DNA of 64,000 nt from Eopsaltria australis. Its lineage: Eukaryota; Chordata; Aves; Passeriformes; Petroicidae. Below the pieces are notes generated by a model. It was not told the DNA's origin. It was given only the letters and a program-made list of their open reading frames with translations, and did not search any database. Positions 34,043-46,000 of this stretch are shown one piece after another; the first letter of the stretch is position 1; every line of letters starts with the position of its first letter. A program made the position numbers and the translations under genes. The stretch spans positions 5,952,001 to 6,016,000 of the forward strand of contig JAVTVJ010000068.1 in assembly GCA_034509425.1 (NCBI GenBank). Direction: 5' to 3'.

Positions 34043-35570
34043 TAAAAATCTAAAGACCATGACAGTAGAAAACAGGTTTGATATTAAAAATACCATGTAA
34101 TGCTATGCTGGTGTGTCAGTAACTGAGTGGTGGTGCTTTCCCTTTTTTGAGCTGACAGGAGGGTATAAAACTGGTGGTGGCAGGGTTTGTTGGAGCATCT
34201 GCAGAAATGAGTTCTGTGTCCTAGGATGAACTTGGTTGGCCAAGTCGTTTAATATTGTCTCAGTGCTTTGGGACACAAGTGATTAACTGCAGGAACTGTA
34301 GGAATGGTTTCCAAGCAAGCACAGTCCTTGTACAGATCTAGAGCATTGTTCTTATGAAAGAAGAATGAAAGAGATGAACTTTCAGCAAAGTGATCACTGA
34401 GGAAGGTAGGAGGAGGAACTGCTTGCGAGCAGGCTTAAAAAGAAAGGTGTAGATCAGAAATAAGTAGCTTATAAGAGAAAAGAGAAACATTTGGAAGGCT
34501 CCCTTATGAAGAAATTGCATCTAGAATAGGAAAAGCAAGGAGCAAAACAATGCAACTGAGGTTTAAAATTTCCATTATAGCTTTTAGAGAAGTGTTTAAT
34601 TATGTCCAGACCAAAGCACCATTTGAATCACAATCATTTCCTAAGCAAGAAGCCAGTGACATAGATAAGCATCACCTGTAATCCGACTCATGGTGAAAAG
34701 AGACAGAAAATTTCAGATATTTCTAATTTTCTGGAATTATAGTACAGCTGATCTAAGAACTGCAAAGGGGGAAAAAATAGACTTCCCCCCACCTTTGTCC
34801 CCCAAGAATTGTGCCTGGGCAGAGATCAAATCTAAGTTATAATCAGCAACACAGGTTCCTGCGTTTGTGAAAGTTGAACTGTCCATCCATTAAAGTTTTA
34901 TTTTCCTTGTGGGGCTGATCAATAGCTGAATAATTGATTGGCTGACTAATTGAACAGCTGAATTATTGAAGATTTTAAATGTGAATTTCATGATGTGAGA
35001 TGATTAGAGACCAGGGCAGGTGCCCGGGGAAATTTTAAGTTAATGAATGGAAGTAGCCAGGTAGAGTTATTCAAGACCCTTTACTGAAGTTAAGAGTGTG
35101 CCTGTCAATTCTTGTTCTGTGTATCCTCAACTTGTCCTTTCTATAAGTAATAAACCTTCTTTTCCCTCCAGGCTCTGGTGTCCCAGCCTTCCCGTTTCCC
35201 AGTAAGTCATGCTGCCAGTACTCAGCAAACACAAATTTACACAATGTCAGGATTCCATTCAAAATTATAAAATGTGTCAGGGCCTGATTTTGCAAAAGCT
35301 TTGCTCTTTTTTTGACCTAACTGAACTTTTCCTGAAATCAACAGGATTGGAATAGAAGCAGACTGTTCCTGCTGTTGGTTGGAGAAACCATAAGTGTAGT
35401 ATTGCCATACTTTTGTCACTTTTATTTTCCTAACCATTCAATTTGTTATTTATGTCAGAGTTTGTATCTTGGTGTTTGGTTATGTTTTTAAAATCCAGTC
35501 TGCTGTTAGGAGCACCCCAAGACTTGGAATGGATATATTGGCATTTCTGTGACTGTCTTTTAAACAATTT
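34043..35570. other. AT-rich non-coding stretch
   Basis: No gene recognised. An isolated TATA-like gtataaaact near 34163 has no supporting context. Short frames only. Confidence 0.55.
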
Positions 35571-35640
35571 CATAGAATCATCAGGTTGAAAGAGATCTTT
35601 AGGATCATCAAGACCAATCTTAAAGTTTGTAACCCAAGGT
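35571..35640 (-). mobile_element. CR1 3' tail, minus strand, very short
   Basis: catagaatcatcaggttg then 'tctttaggatcatcaag' is the reverse of a CR1 3' terminus ('aggttggaaaagacct...' type). Only about 70 bp can be recognised, so the copy is heavily truncated or decayed. Confidence 0.75.
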
Positions 35641-35935
35641 CTGACCAGCATTCTCAGCTGGTATGCACAATTGTGAATCATAGCAGAGGGTCAAAGCAAG
35701 GGCCCCCAGCTGGAAACATGTGGACATTTCTTCTGGGGAATATTTATGCAAGATTTTCAAAATTCTCTCATGAGCATGCATTAATGCCTCTGACTTACCC
35801 ATATGAGTTACAGGAAAACTTTATGGTCTCCCTTGTATTTAAGTCAGCCTGTGCTTTCCACTACAAAAGCAATATTTTATTTGAGAAGTCTCAAAGAAGA
35901 TACTTTATAGCTCATCTCTGATGATAATGAGAGAG

Positions 35936-35959
35936 ATTTTCTGTTTTAAAACAGAAAAT
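35936..35959. repeat. Perfect 24-bp palindrome
   Basis: attttctgtttt (35936-35947) is followed directly by its exact reverse complement, with no spacer. It is AT-rich and could extrude as a small cruciform. It is not part of a recognised element. Confidence 0.92.
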
Positions 35960-38867
35960 TATTTCTTACTTTTTTCAAAAAATATTTGTAGCTAGAGAAA
36001 ATAATTGAATATTGCAGCAGAAATGCTATACTACAAACACCACAAACCAAAAACCCCTGAATTTCAAACAAACTCTAGCAGTAGACAAGAAATGCTGTAT
36101 TTATGTTGTATCAAGAAATGCACTGAGAAAGGGCATACTCATGGGAGAGCAGTTGTTATTTAATTTTTTAAAATTATATGTCTTTTTTTTCCCAGTTTAA
36201 CAGCTTTAAGGTTCCTGGAACATAAATATTTACAGTACCTTGCAAAAAAACCCCAAACAACTGTTAAAACTTGCTTTGTATGTGCTGTGGTCACAAAGGG
36301 CAGACAGAAAGCCTCAAATTAGAATACAGGAGACAAAGATGGTACAAAAGTAATGCAAAATGATGAATTTGCAAAGGAATGCAGTTTTCCTGTTTTTAGC
36401 TAGTGGTGTAGGCACTCCTGTGCTGATTAGTAACAGGTTATTAGCATGTTTTTTAATTAAAGTAAGGGAAAAATGAATAATTTCATAAAATCCACATCTG
36501 TTGTGCTGGTTGCCCCTCTGGGGGCTTTCTATTTAGAGGTTTAGAGTCTAAAGGAAGAGTAATTGAGAGCTGAATTGTGTTGGGAAAGGTGACAAATGTA
36601 GTGGGGAGCCATAGTTTGTTCTGGCATGGCCTTAAATGGAAGTGTTGTTATATTAGATAAGGGATCACAAAATCCCTGTTTAATATCATGTAGGGTAATC
36701 TAACATTGTATCAAATGTACAGTAGCTTTTGACATAGAGATGTTGCTGTGTTGACTGTGTTTTAGACAGGAAATTCACTATTATTTGGACTAAAGGCTTG
36801 TATTTTTTTCTCCTCAGAGTCTGGAGTGCTGGGTGTCAGTGAGTGATGAAGGAGAGGAGAGAGAGTGTTCTCCTGAGTGCTCTGGCACATCCTGGTTTTT
36901 GAGTACTGTTGGATAGCTCTTGGCTGTAATCCTGCGGAACTTCAGTTTCACGTGTATTACACAGGACATGCTGTAAATCAGGAGTGTCCCACAATCCCAT
37001 TATGAAAACAGAGAAAATACCTTCAGGGAATTGACACAAAAAGGACACTTCTAAGTTAGAAGTGGAAGCTTCATGGGCTCCTTTTCTTTCCCTGTATTGA
37101 TATGGTGCGCAGCACAGCAAGCAAATGGTGATGCTGCTGCTCATGACAGCAGAAGCCCAAGAGTGAACTTAAGCTGTAATTTGTGCTCACTCTTTCTGTC
37201 ATAGTGTGTTCTTGAACAGGCAGCTGCATTCCTAAAGGAGTTATATATGCAGCGTGGTGGAATTTCAGCTTATCTTTTTTTCAGTTTTCTCCCTTATCAG
37301 CCCTCTAGAAGGCATCGCAACAGCTACACAAGCACTTAGCAAACACTGATATTTTAACAGGAAGTTTAACTTGCACAGTGCTATGATTTCCTTTGCAGTT
37401 TCTGTTTGGGAAAACCATTGGCTTGCCTCCATGGTATATTGGCTAAAGACAGCAAGAAAAGAGGGAATTATAGGAACTAAATTTTTTTATCTGTGCTAAC
37501 CCATGCATAGGCTGACTTTACTGTAAGGGCAACACAATTTTTTTACAAGCATCTTATTTAATTAAAACTGTGCAATTCAGTTTGGCTTTTGCTATCCTTC
37601 TGAAAGGCATTTCAGAGCAGAAGAAGGGCATTAATTGTAGAAAGGAGCGCAAAACAGATGGCTTTGTTGAATATATTTCTCAGCTAGAAAAGTGCTCTGA
37701 GGGTAAAACAGCCTCTCATATGTGACTTAGGTGTGTATATTATGAGTTGTTATTTATTTTGTATCTCACTATCTAACTAACTCTTTATGTCTGATTTTAA
37801 TAAAGAGAATAGAATATTAAATAGTTGCAATGCCTTTAATGGCTAATGGATGAAGGAGGGTCTGTTAGTAAGCTATGGATGGGTTTATGTTTCATTCCAA
37901 TACTGGTTGAATAGTCCCTTAAGTAGATAGGTCCTGCCAAATTAAATATGGAAACCTTATCTTGTGTTAAGATAACTTCATTCATGAACTTAAAAACCAA
38001 AAGCTGTGAGTGAATCCCACACTATAGGTGTGACGGATGCAATTTTTAGGATCTGCTTCCTTAATAATGGTTTTCTTGCTTTTTAAAATTGCAGTTGTTC
38101 CCACACCCTTACAGACTAAAAAATATTAGACACCACAGACACCCATGAATTCCCATGTATTGTAAGACTCCCAGTTCTGATTTTATCTGTGTTGTAGGTC
38201 TTGAGACATCACCAAGTGTTAGGATTTTCACCAGCAGGAGTAATTAAAAACTCTTTCATTTAGGATTTCAGAGAACAGCATTCCTTCTGCTCATCTCTGC
38301 AGAGACACCTCTAAAGCCTTTTTCTAGAATTTATGAAACAGACCAAAAATATTCTTGTATGTGCTCAGTCATGGGTAAAAAATCTGTCCTTTGTCACTGG
38401 CCTCCCAGAGGAAGAGCTGATCTTTGCCATAGAGCTGTCTGGAGGGCAAGAATTCATTCTTAATGACTTTCAAGGGTTTGTGGTTTGTTTTCATTTCAAT
38501 GCATGTTGTAATTAGTGCATAACCAAAGCCTTCAAAGTACTGTGTAGGAACAGAATTCTGATTTTGCATTTTGGTTTGAAGCTAGGACCATTTAAGGGAG
38601 GAATATTTCTTACATTTCACTAGTTCCTCTTTCTTGGTCAACACTGGGTTCAAGCCCCTTTCCTAATGACACTTTCATATGCCTATAAAGCAACCCATTT
38701 TCAACAAGGCCACCAAAGAGTTCTGCTCTTTACAGTCCAGGCCCTTGGAGCAGGATGAATTGTTATCTTGAAAAAACAAGTTCATGGAGATGAGAAAAAT
38801 TTTGGATTATTTTCTGTATTTTATAGATGCAAAAGAAAGAAGGAAAAATATATGTATTTCTGAAAGG
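35960..38867. other. AT-rich non-coding stretch
   Basis: No gene or repeat family recognised. The minus-strand frame at 36836-37144 has no signature. Confidence 0.55.
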
Positions 38868-39108
38868 ATAAATGTATTGAGTCTGACTGGGGTAAAGCTC
38901 ACAGCCCTTACAGTGCTGTGCTTTGCTTTGGTAGCTGGTGTTGATAACAGAGCAGTGTTTTGGCTACTGCCAAGCTGTGCTGTCCCTGTGACATTCCTTC
39001 CCCCACTGAAGGGGATGGGGGGGGCAAGATCCTGGGAGGGAACACCAGCAGGCCAGCTGACCCCAGTCAGCCAAAGGGATATTCCATACCATATGACATC
39101 AGCTCAGA

Positions 39109-39115
39109 TATATAA
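39109..39115 (+). promoter_or_regulatory. LTR TATA box
   Basis: agatatataagggaag is a strong TATA box in U3/R context of the 38873-39440 LTR. It predicts transcription toward higher coordinates from about 39140. Confidence 0.55.
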
Positions 39116-39315
39116 GGGAAGGAAGAGAGGAGGAGGGGGAGGCATTCGGGACTTGTCCATGTTTGCCTTCTTGAGCAACCATCATGCGTGCTGAAGCCCT
39201 GCTTCCCAGGAAGTGTCCGGACATCGCTACTGATGGGAAGTAGAGATTGATTGTTTTCCCCTCTGCTCTTGCGCGCGCAACTCTCAGCTTGCTTGTTCTA
39301 TTTTTTCCCCGCTGT

Positions 39316-39321
39316 AATAAA
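39316..39321 (+). terminator. LTR polyadenylation signal
   Basis: AATAAA in gctgtaataaaactgcc, about 200 bp after the TATA box and 120 bp before the LTR end. This is standard R/U5 placement. Confidence 0.6.
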
Positions 39322-39445
39322 ACTGCCTTTTCTTACCCTGGTAGCTTTTCCATATTATTCTCTCCCCTCTCCCAGTGGGAGAGGGAGTGATAGAGTGACT
39401 GAGTGGGCACCTGGTACCTGGCCGGGGTCAACCCACGACAATAAA

Positions 39446-41770
39446 TATTCCTCATTAAGATGGAACATAGATGTATGGAGAAAAAAGTTACAGGATAAAA
39501 GAAGGGTGAGAGAAAGAACTGGATCAAAACTACTTTGTTACTGCTACTTTGAATGCTCTACTTCTAGAAACTTGCCAGAAGTGCTAATTAATCTGTAAAT
39601 GCAAGTCAAAGTACAGGTTTGTTACTTGAAACATATAATTATCTGTATTACTAGTATATCTAATTGACAACTAATAATTTGTAACATGTATAGGTAGATC
39701 ATTTAGTTAAAATTTATTACCTATCAGATTAACAATGAAAAAACTTCGACATTCTGCTGTGCAAATCCAGGGCTGTGTTAATATAATATATATATTTGGA
39801 TTGGAAACTACACTATTTCAGTAGTTTTATAAGTATTAAAAAATTGTTTAAAATATGTTTGCATGTTTCACAGAACACCCATGTAATGGTAATTCAGTTG
39901 TGGAAGAGGGTGTTACAGAATTATTTGTTGAATCAGGCAAAAAATATTTCAGCCATAAAAAATGATGTCACCTGACAGCAAGTACCTGAGAGCATGTCCC
40001 CAGCTGGTGTAGGATTATTACTTACTAGGTATTCTTCACGGTTTTGCTCATTGTTTAAATGTCACAGGATTCCCCCACTCCTTTGGTGTGACAAAGCTTT
40101 AATCCTACAGGCAGAGCTGTGAGTGGGGTTCTAATAAAAACAGAGTAGTGCTAGTTTTGAATAAGGTGGCTCAGGCACTGGTAGCGGTCTGACTATAGCT
40201 TAGAAGAGGATAAGTGCCTGGGGAGCCAGGTTGTGCCTTGTGCTGCCACAGCTGGAATGCTGCTGTAGAACTGTTGTAGAGCTGAGGGCAAGAGGTACCT
40301 CTCTGGGATTGTCTGCACTACTTGACTGTCACAGCAAAGGCTGCAGCCTATTTCTGTGGTTTAGGGACTGATGTTTTGGACTAAGCTTTGACTAACCTAC
40401 CTTGAAGAATTTAGCCTTTCTCCATATGTTGTAATCCTTTGAGCACACCAGTTTTATCCACACTGTGCCCAGCTGTTGGAAATTCAGTGTATTTTTAGGA
40501 GAATGAGAAACTGTGGTAAGGGATTTTTTTTTGCAATGTTATTGTCTACAAATCAGGGAATTGAGCAGGGCCTCCAAGTGAGTCCTGACTATGGGTAAAG
40601 ACATTTCCCTTTCACAATCAAGGAAAGGAGGAAGAAATGAGTGCCATGAGGAAATGCAGAGCAAATGAGGTGTGGTGGTTAAAACTCATTACACACCACT
40701 AACCAGAGCAATATATTTGTGCTTATTTTTATGTACTTAATCCACAAGGCATAGGATGCAGTAATTAAATTGTTGCTACCATCAACAGAGGACTTGCATT
40801 CCTGTTCTGTGTTGCTCTTAAGAGAAAGGCTTTCTATTCTTAGTATTCAAGAATGCTGCATCTTTTTTTCTAAAATCTAATAGCTATATCCCAGTTTTCT
40901 TCTTAAAGCTGAAAGTTCCCCTTGGCTTTCTTTACAGTCTTTTCTGTCTCTGGAGAGACCCTGCCTGTGCTGCAGCCTTTGGACAGAAGTGACATTGTTA
41001 TGTTTACTTAACACTTGACCTATTATCAAAGATGATGATTGACTCTCTGCAGCACATGCTGGAATGGAGTCCCTAGGTCACACAAAGAGCAGAGTAATAC
41101 CTGTCAAGAATGTCAGGTGAGGTGGATGTACACATACATATATAGGCAAAAGTAGGGATCTGTGTGAAGGGAGTATTCAAAGATGAATCACTTAAGAGAG
41201 AGCAACTTATCCTGGCTCCACTGCACATAGGACTCTTTATGACTCCTGCTTGCCTACAGCTACTCCTGCAACACTTCCCTTGAAAAAGTACAGTGAATTC
41301 AGTGAATTGATCGTATCTGTCAGAATGAATCAGCAGGTATAGTCAGATGTTCCCTGAAGGGCTTGTGCATTAGAAATCATGGTAACAAAAGAGCTTGGTT
41401 GAAGGTCCCTGGCTCCTATAGGAAGTCTTTTCTGTGCTGTGTCCCTTACTGGGAATAAAAAAAATGAACAGCATCACAGTATTGCTAAAGGTAAAGTTGA
41501 AATGGTAGCTCTGTTAGTCAGAGCCTCATGTACTACCCTTAATTCAACAGAAGTATCTATTGACATTGCTGGCAGTCACAGTGATCAAGGGTGACACAGG
41601 CTTTCACACTCTCTGCAATAGTTTGCAATTTCTTTGAGAGCAGGAACTTCTGGGGTGCAGGTCCTCAGGTTAGGCTAAAATGTGTCAGAAAGCTGTTTTA
41701 AATATTTTGTGTAATGGCACCTTTTCAAATCGTGTTGGAACACATATTCTCTACTGACATCAGCCTTCTG
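39446..41770. other. AT-rich non-coding stretch
   Basis: No reading frame of note and no recognised repeat. A short (AT)-rich run, taatataatatatatatt, lies near 39779. Confidence 0.6.
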
Positions 41771-42060
41771 TGGTGCCCAGTGACAGGACTGGAGGGAATG
41801 GCCTAAAGTTATGTCAGGGGAGGTTTAGTTTGGATATTAGTAAAAGGTTCTTCACCCAGAGGGTGATTGGACACTGGAACAGGCTCCCCAGGGAAGTGGT
41901 CACACCACCAAGCTTGACAGAGTTCAAGAAGTGTTTGGACAATGCTCTGAGGCACATGGTGTGACTCTTGGGGATGTCCTGTGCAGGGCTAAGAGTTGGA
42001 CTTGATGATCCTTATGGGTCCCTTCCAACTCAGCATTTTCTGGGATTCCAGGAATCTGTG
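41771..42060 (+). mobile_element. CR1 3' fragment, plus strand
   Basis: 'ggaatggcctaaagttatgt', 'aggggaggtttagtttggat', 'ggaacaggctccccagggaa' and 'gggtcccttccaactcagc' form a well-preserved CR1 3' end, closing near 42060. The 64-codon plus-strand frame at 41770-41964 is the ORF2 C-terminus: …[16 protein letters not shown]… followed by …[13 protein letters not shown], the usual end of CR1 ORF2. It is truncated at the 5' end, so it encodes no enzyme. Confidence 0.94.
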
Positions 42061-45000
42061 ATATTACCACAAAAAGTGCAGGTGTGACCCATGCACATAT
42101 TTTCTACTAAATTGTGCTTATTTAATAACCTAAGTGCTACCAAAAATGAAATGTAATTGGAGTTCATTAAGGTAGATAAAATTCTCTAAGTTTTGTTCTT
42201 GAATTTCTTCTTTGACTTTGTGTCTTTATAAATAAACAAAGACAAGTTCATGTCTCAGATTGTCTTTCAGACATCAAGTGGTGCGGATTAATTTTACTTA
42301 ACCTTAGACATCTATAACATTAAACTTTGCCTTGAGCTAGATCACTCTGAGCTGTCTGCAGTCAGTGCAAATGAGCAGGTAGTTTGAGGGCAGGGTTCAT
42401 GTCGTGTATTACATATCCATCCTGGCTGAAGTGAACTGTGTTCCAGAAATTCCTCTCTCCATAGGACCAAAGAAGATTCCTTCAGGTACAAACATCTAAT
42501 CCTGGTCACATCAGTGCTGTCATTGTGAACTCACACCTTAACACACCTAGTACATGTCTACTAGTGTGCCAAGAGGTAGTTTTATGTGTGATACTGAATT
42601 TATGTGCATGTTATGGGTTGAAAGTGTTTGGTCAACTTGGCCCAGTTACACTGCACAAGACATCAGTTCACCTCACAAAGTCGAACTGAAGTCCACTTGA
42701 GGTTTCTCACATTTATTTAGCTGAAGTTTATGTGCTTTCAAAAGGAGGAAACATTTCCATGGATGTAATTTGTGCCCAAGAAGGGTACCCTGAACTTCAT
42801 GTGCTGTGCAACATACATACAGCTCATAGACAAATCATATTACAATGTTTGTAATTTTCATAGCTAAAAACGGATTAATTTGCCATCACACTGCTGTGCA
42901 CAGTGTATTGCCTCTCCACACTACTGGGATGCTCTGTGTGGAATTGCACTGTTGTTTTTGTCAGCTCTGCTCCTTCCCTCCAAGAAGCCAGATCTTGAAG
43001 GACTAACAGAGAGCTTTTATCCTAAAACTAGACCACATTTTTAATGTGCATCTTTGTCATTAAATAGTGATCAAATTCAATGATGTCTTTAAAAACAAAA
43101 CAAAAGTAAACAAAACTATTTCTCAAAAGAATCTGTCAAGGAAGAACTGACAGATCTCAATGATCCTCATCAGAACAAAGTGTCAGCTTATTTTTAGTGA
43201 AGGATGATAGTTTTCATTTGGAGATAGAAAGAAAAATCTCTAAATTTAAACTCCAGAAACTGAAGAAGGAAAAATGACTAAATGAAACTATTTTAGAGAT
43301 GGAAAAACTTTATTGTTATCTGAAATAGTGTGCAATGTTAGCACATTTTTTTTCATGTTAGCTTTGTTGGTTTGGAAGACACAATTAATGATATTTAGTA
43401 TTTTAAATTCTTGTTAAAATTCTGATCACATGAGCTGTAGATTACTTGTTCTTCAGTGTCTGTGATTTTTAGTCTCATCCACTTTCCATTGAAAAATGTG
43501 ATGTTATAAGGAAGCAGAATTTTATTAGAGTTGTTTTATTTTCTATAAATCTGCTAGAACATTGGTCCAGCTGCTCTTTATGGATACAGAGAAAAGTGAA
43601 TATTTTCATCTTCAGTTGAAGCTTGAAGGACCTGAAGATACTCAGTTCCTCTTCTGATTAGGTTAAATGTAAATAACTCTCTTTTTGTTTATAAAGAATA
43701 TCAGTCTGAATTTATAAGTAATCCTTAATTCATACCTCTTCCAACCCAAAGTGTAAATGGCAATGCAGACAAGTTCTGGTTTGGCCCATCTTACGTAGCA
43801 CTGTTTCCTTATTTTATTTGTCTTCTTATTGCATTTTGAAAGATGTATTTGGGTAAACACTTTTCCAGTTCCAGAAAGAGGCCATCCTGGACTCCCCTCA
43901 ATAGTGGAGAACACCATCTCTCTTTTTGCATGCTGGAAATGGAAAGCTTGAATATGCAGATAGTTTGCCTATTGTAATTCCTTCTGGATTGAAACCTGAC
44001 ATACACAATCTCCATAAAATAAAGCTCTGCCTTGTATATTATTGTATAATAGGCAATAGATTAATTGGGGGGGTGGGGGTGGGGGACAAATGAAAGGAAA
44101 AATCATAAGAGAAGAAAATGGGCAGGACAGAAAATAATAGATGTGGATAATTTTCTGAAATACTGTCAGTGACTTGTCCCATATACGGAATAGATTATTA
44201 ATAAATCTACTCAAAGTGAATGCATTGTGAAAATCTAGTAATTTGCAATTATTAGGTATTTCATATACTAAGATAATAGTATATTTCACTGAAGAGAATG
44301 AGGGTATATTACGAAGTCTTATGGCAAAGATTAATTCTAGTTGTTATTCTAAAGGACATATTTCAGCTGTTGCTATTTCCTTTCCTCTGTGTGAATTAGA
44401 GCATGTGATAATGCCTGATTTTATTCCTCCTGTGTTTTCCTTAGGAAGCTATAGCTCAGATCTTGTGATAGTGGAAACATGAAATTAGTCTGCTTTTTCA
44501 GTCTTTTCCATAAAAAAAAAAATCTTAATTTTGTTATAGTGGAAGATTTTAAAGCCAAAGCTATAAAAATAAAATGATGCAGCAGTATGAATCAAAAGCA
44601 TATTTGGAGGGCTGAGGTCTCCCCCTCTTGTGGTTGACAGTGTCAAAAGAATTAAACAAGTGGCTGTATCTGTTAGCTTTTTTAGGGATTGAGGCACTGT
44701 TTTCCCATAATATGTAGTGGAGCTGTTGCTTGCAAATGTAGTGATGGGATTAATTAGGCAGTTGAGAAAACTCTAAAAATGTCATGTAAGATCATAGCCC
44801 AAAACTGCCTTCTAACTTTTTATGCTTCTGTTGTAAGAGGCCCAACTGAATTATGCTAGATATAACTTTTTGAATTCTATTGAGGTATTTTTAAGAAATA
44901 TAGATCACCCATAATTTTGTGAGAGGGTTGTAGCTCCTCTAGTTGTGGGAGTGCAGCATGTTCTCAGAAGGAAACTCACTGAGGAAAGGAAACTAACTGT

Positions 45001-45539
45001 TCTCCACCAGAAAACTGAACAACATGCTGAAACCTCATGCAAACACAAGTTAACTGCAAATGGAGGGACAAATGGGCTTGACAGTCTGTCCTTAAAATGT
45101 CATTCAGAGAAAAATAAATAAACTTCTTCACATGGAGTACATATGAAAGGGGTTGGTAGGTTATTTGAGATTTCATGTCAAGTATATTTGTTTCAGCAAA
45201 ATGGAAAACTTCATGCTGCCTTTTCTTTTTTTTTTTTTTTGTCAATGGGTTGAAATGTTCTTGAACTGCTCCAGGTAGAAATGAACATAAAGTTTTCCCT
45301 CTCCTTCATTTTACTTAACAGGAAATAGGATACACACATCATACCTGTGGTTTTCTTAAGCTGAAGAACAGAGCAACTAGTTGAGAAGAAATTCATGTTC
45401 AAAGAGCCATGATTAGCTCTGGCTGTTATGTTGTGGATCTGCCACTCAGTCATATGTCTATGCCAGCCATCTACCTGAACAACCCAGGACACAGAAGCAC
45501 TCTAGAAAATGATACTTTTTACTCTTGTGGTTGACCTTA
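42061..45539. other. AT-rich non-coding stretch
   Basis: No gene or repeat family recognised. A G-rich patch, gggggggtgggggtggggg, lies at 44067-44085, and an isolated T run at 45225-45240. Confidence 0.55.
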
Positions 45540-46000
45540 TGTGGTGGGTTCCTACCCACCAAGTTGCTCTAGCAATCCCCCTTTCAATAGGACAGGGGCT
45601 GAAAATACAAAAAACTATTACAAGATAAGGTTAGGGAGCTCACTCAACAATTGCCACCATGGGAATAAAAACCTCAAATCAGGTAAGTGAATTTCATATT
45701 TTGTTGACAGCTAATAACAGACTGGGATCATGACAAATAAAAAAACCCCTAAACACACTTTCCCCCCACTCCCTCCCTCCCTTCCTTCCTGCCTTCCTTC
45801 CTTCCTTCCTTCCTTCCTTCCTTTCCTTCCTTCCTTCCTTCCTTCCTTCTTCCTTCCTTCCTTCCTTCCCATCCATGGTTCACTGTCCTTCATGAACTTC
45901 TCCTATGTGGATCTTTTCCATGGGGTGCAGTCCTTCAGGAATAGGTTGCTTCAGATGGCTCACAAGTCCTGTCAGAAAACCTGCTCCAGCATGAGCAGTA
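45540..46000 (-). mobile_element. Partial copy of the 31-kb LTR family, minus strand
   Basis: It begins with tgtggtgggtt at 45540, the reverse of an LTR 3' end (…AACCCACCACA). It then aligns module by module with 30911 onward: 'aggacaggggctgaaaatac', 'gggagctcactcaacaattg', then a C-rich stretch, then 'ggggtgcagtccttcaggaa' and 'aacctgctccagcatgagca'. It ends near 46000, so the distal (U3) half is missing. Orientation is the same as the 31-kb copy. It is more diverged than that copy, and a (CCTT)n array has expanded inside it. Confidence 0.82.
45771..45869 (+). repeat. (CCTT)n microsatellite inside the LTR fragment
   Basis: About 95 bp of CCTT units with a few interruptions (a CCTG, and some TTTCC and TTCTTCC steps). 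In the related 31-kb copy this position is a short C/T stretch, 'cacccctcccttgttctt' near 31146. The array therefore seems to have grown from that seed. Overlapping EGRK-type frames are artefacts. Confidence 0.95.

Larger units (their letters stand above)
38873..39440 (+). mobile_element. Complete 568-bp solo ERV LTR with 5-bp target duplication, plus strand
   Basis: The LTR runs from TGTATTGAG (38873) to CCCACGACA (39440), with TGT/ACA ends. ATAAA lies immediately outside on both sides (38868-38872 and 39441-39445), a 5-bp target-site duplication that fixes the boundaries. Inside, TATATAA is at 39109-39115 and AATAAA at 39316-39321, so U3, R and U5 are in order on the plus strand. Five-base duplications are usual for ERVL- and ERVK-type integrases. 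No internal sequence remains, which makes it a solo LTR. The sequence matches a repeat I know to be common in birds ('ccataccatatgacatcagc' segment). Frames at 38784-39194 and 39251-39598 are LTR shadows. Confidence 0.94.

Noticed and set aside
41030..41110. gatgatga word as a possible C/D-box snoRNA C box
   Set aside because: No matching D box or terminal stem within the expected distance.
45694..45893. KEGR-repeat frames at 45.7 kb, and the similar ones at 33.9-34.1 kb
   Set aside because: Translation of (CCTT)n microsatellites.
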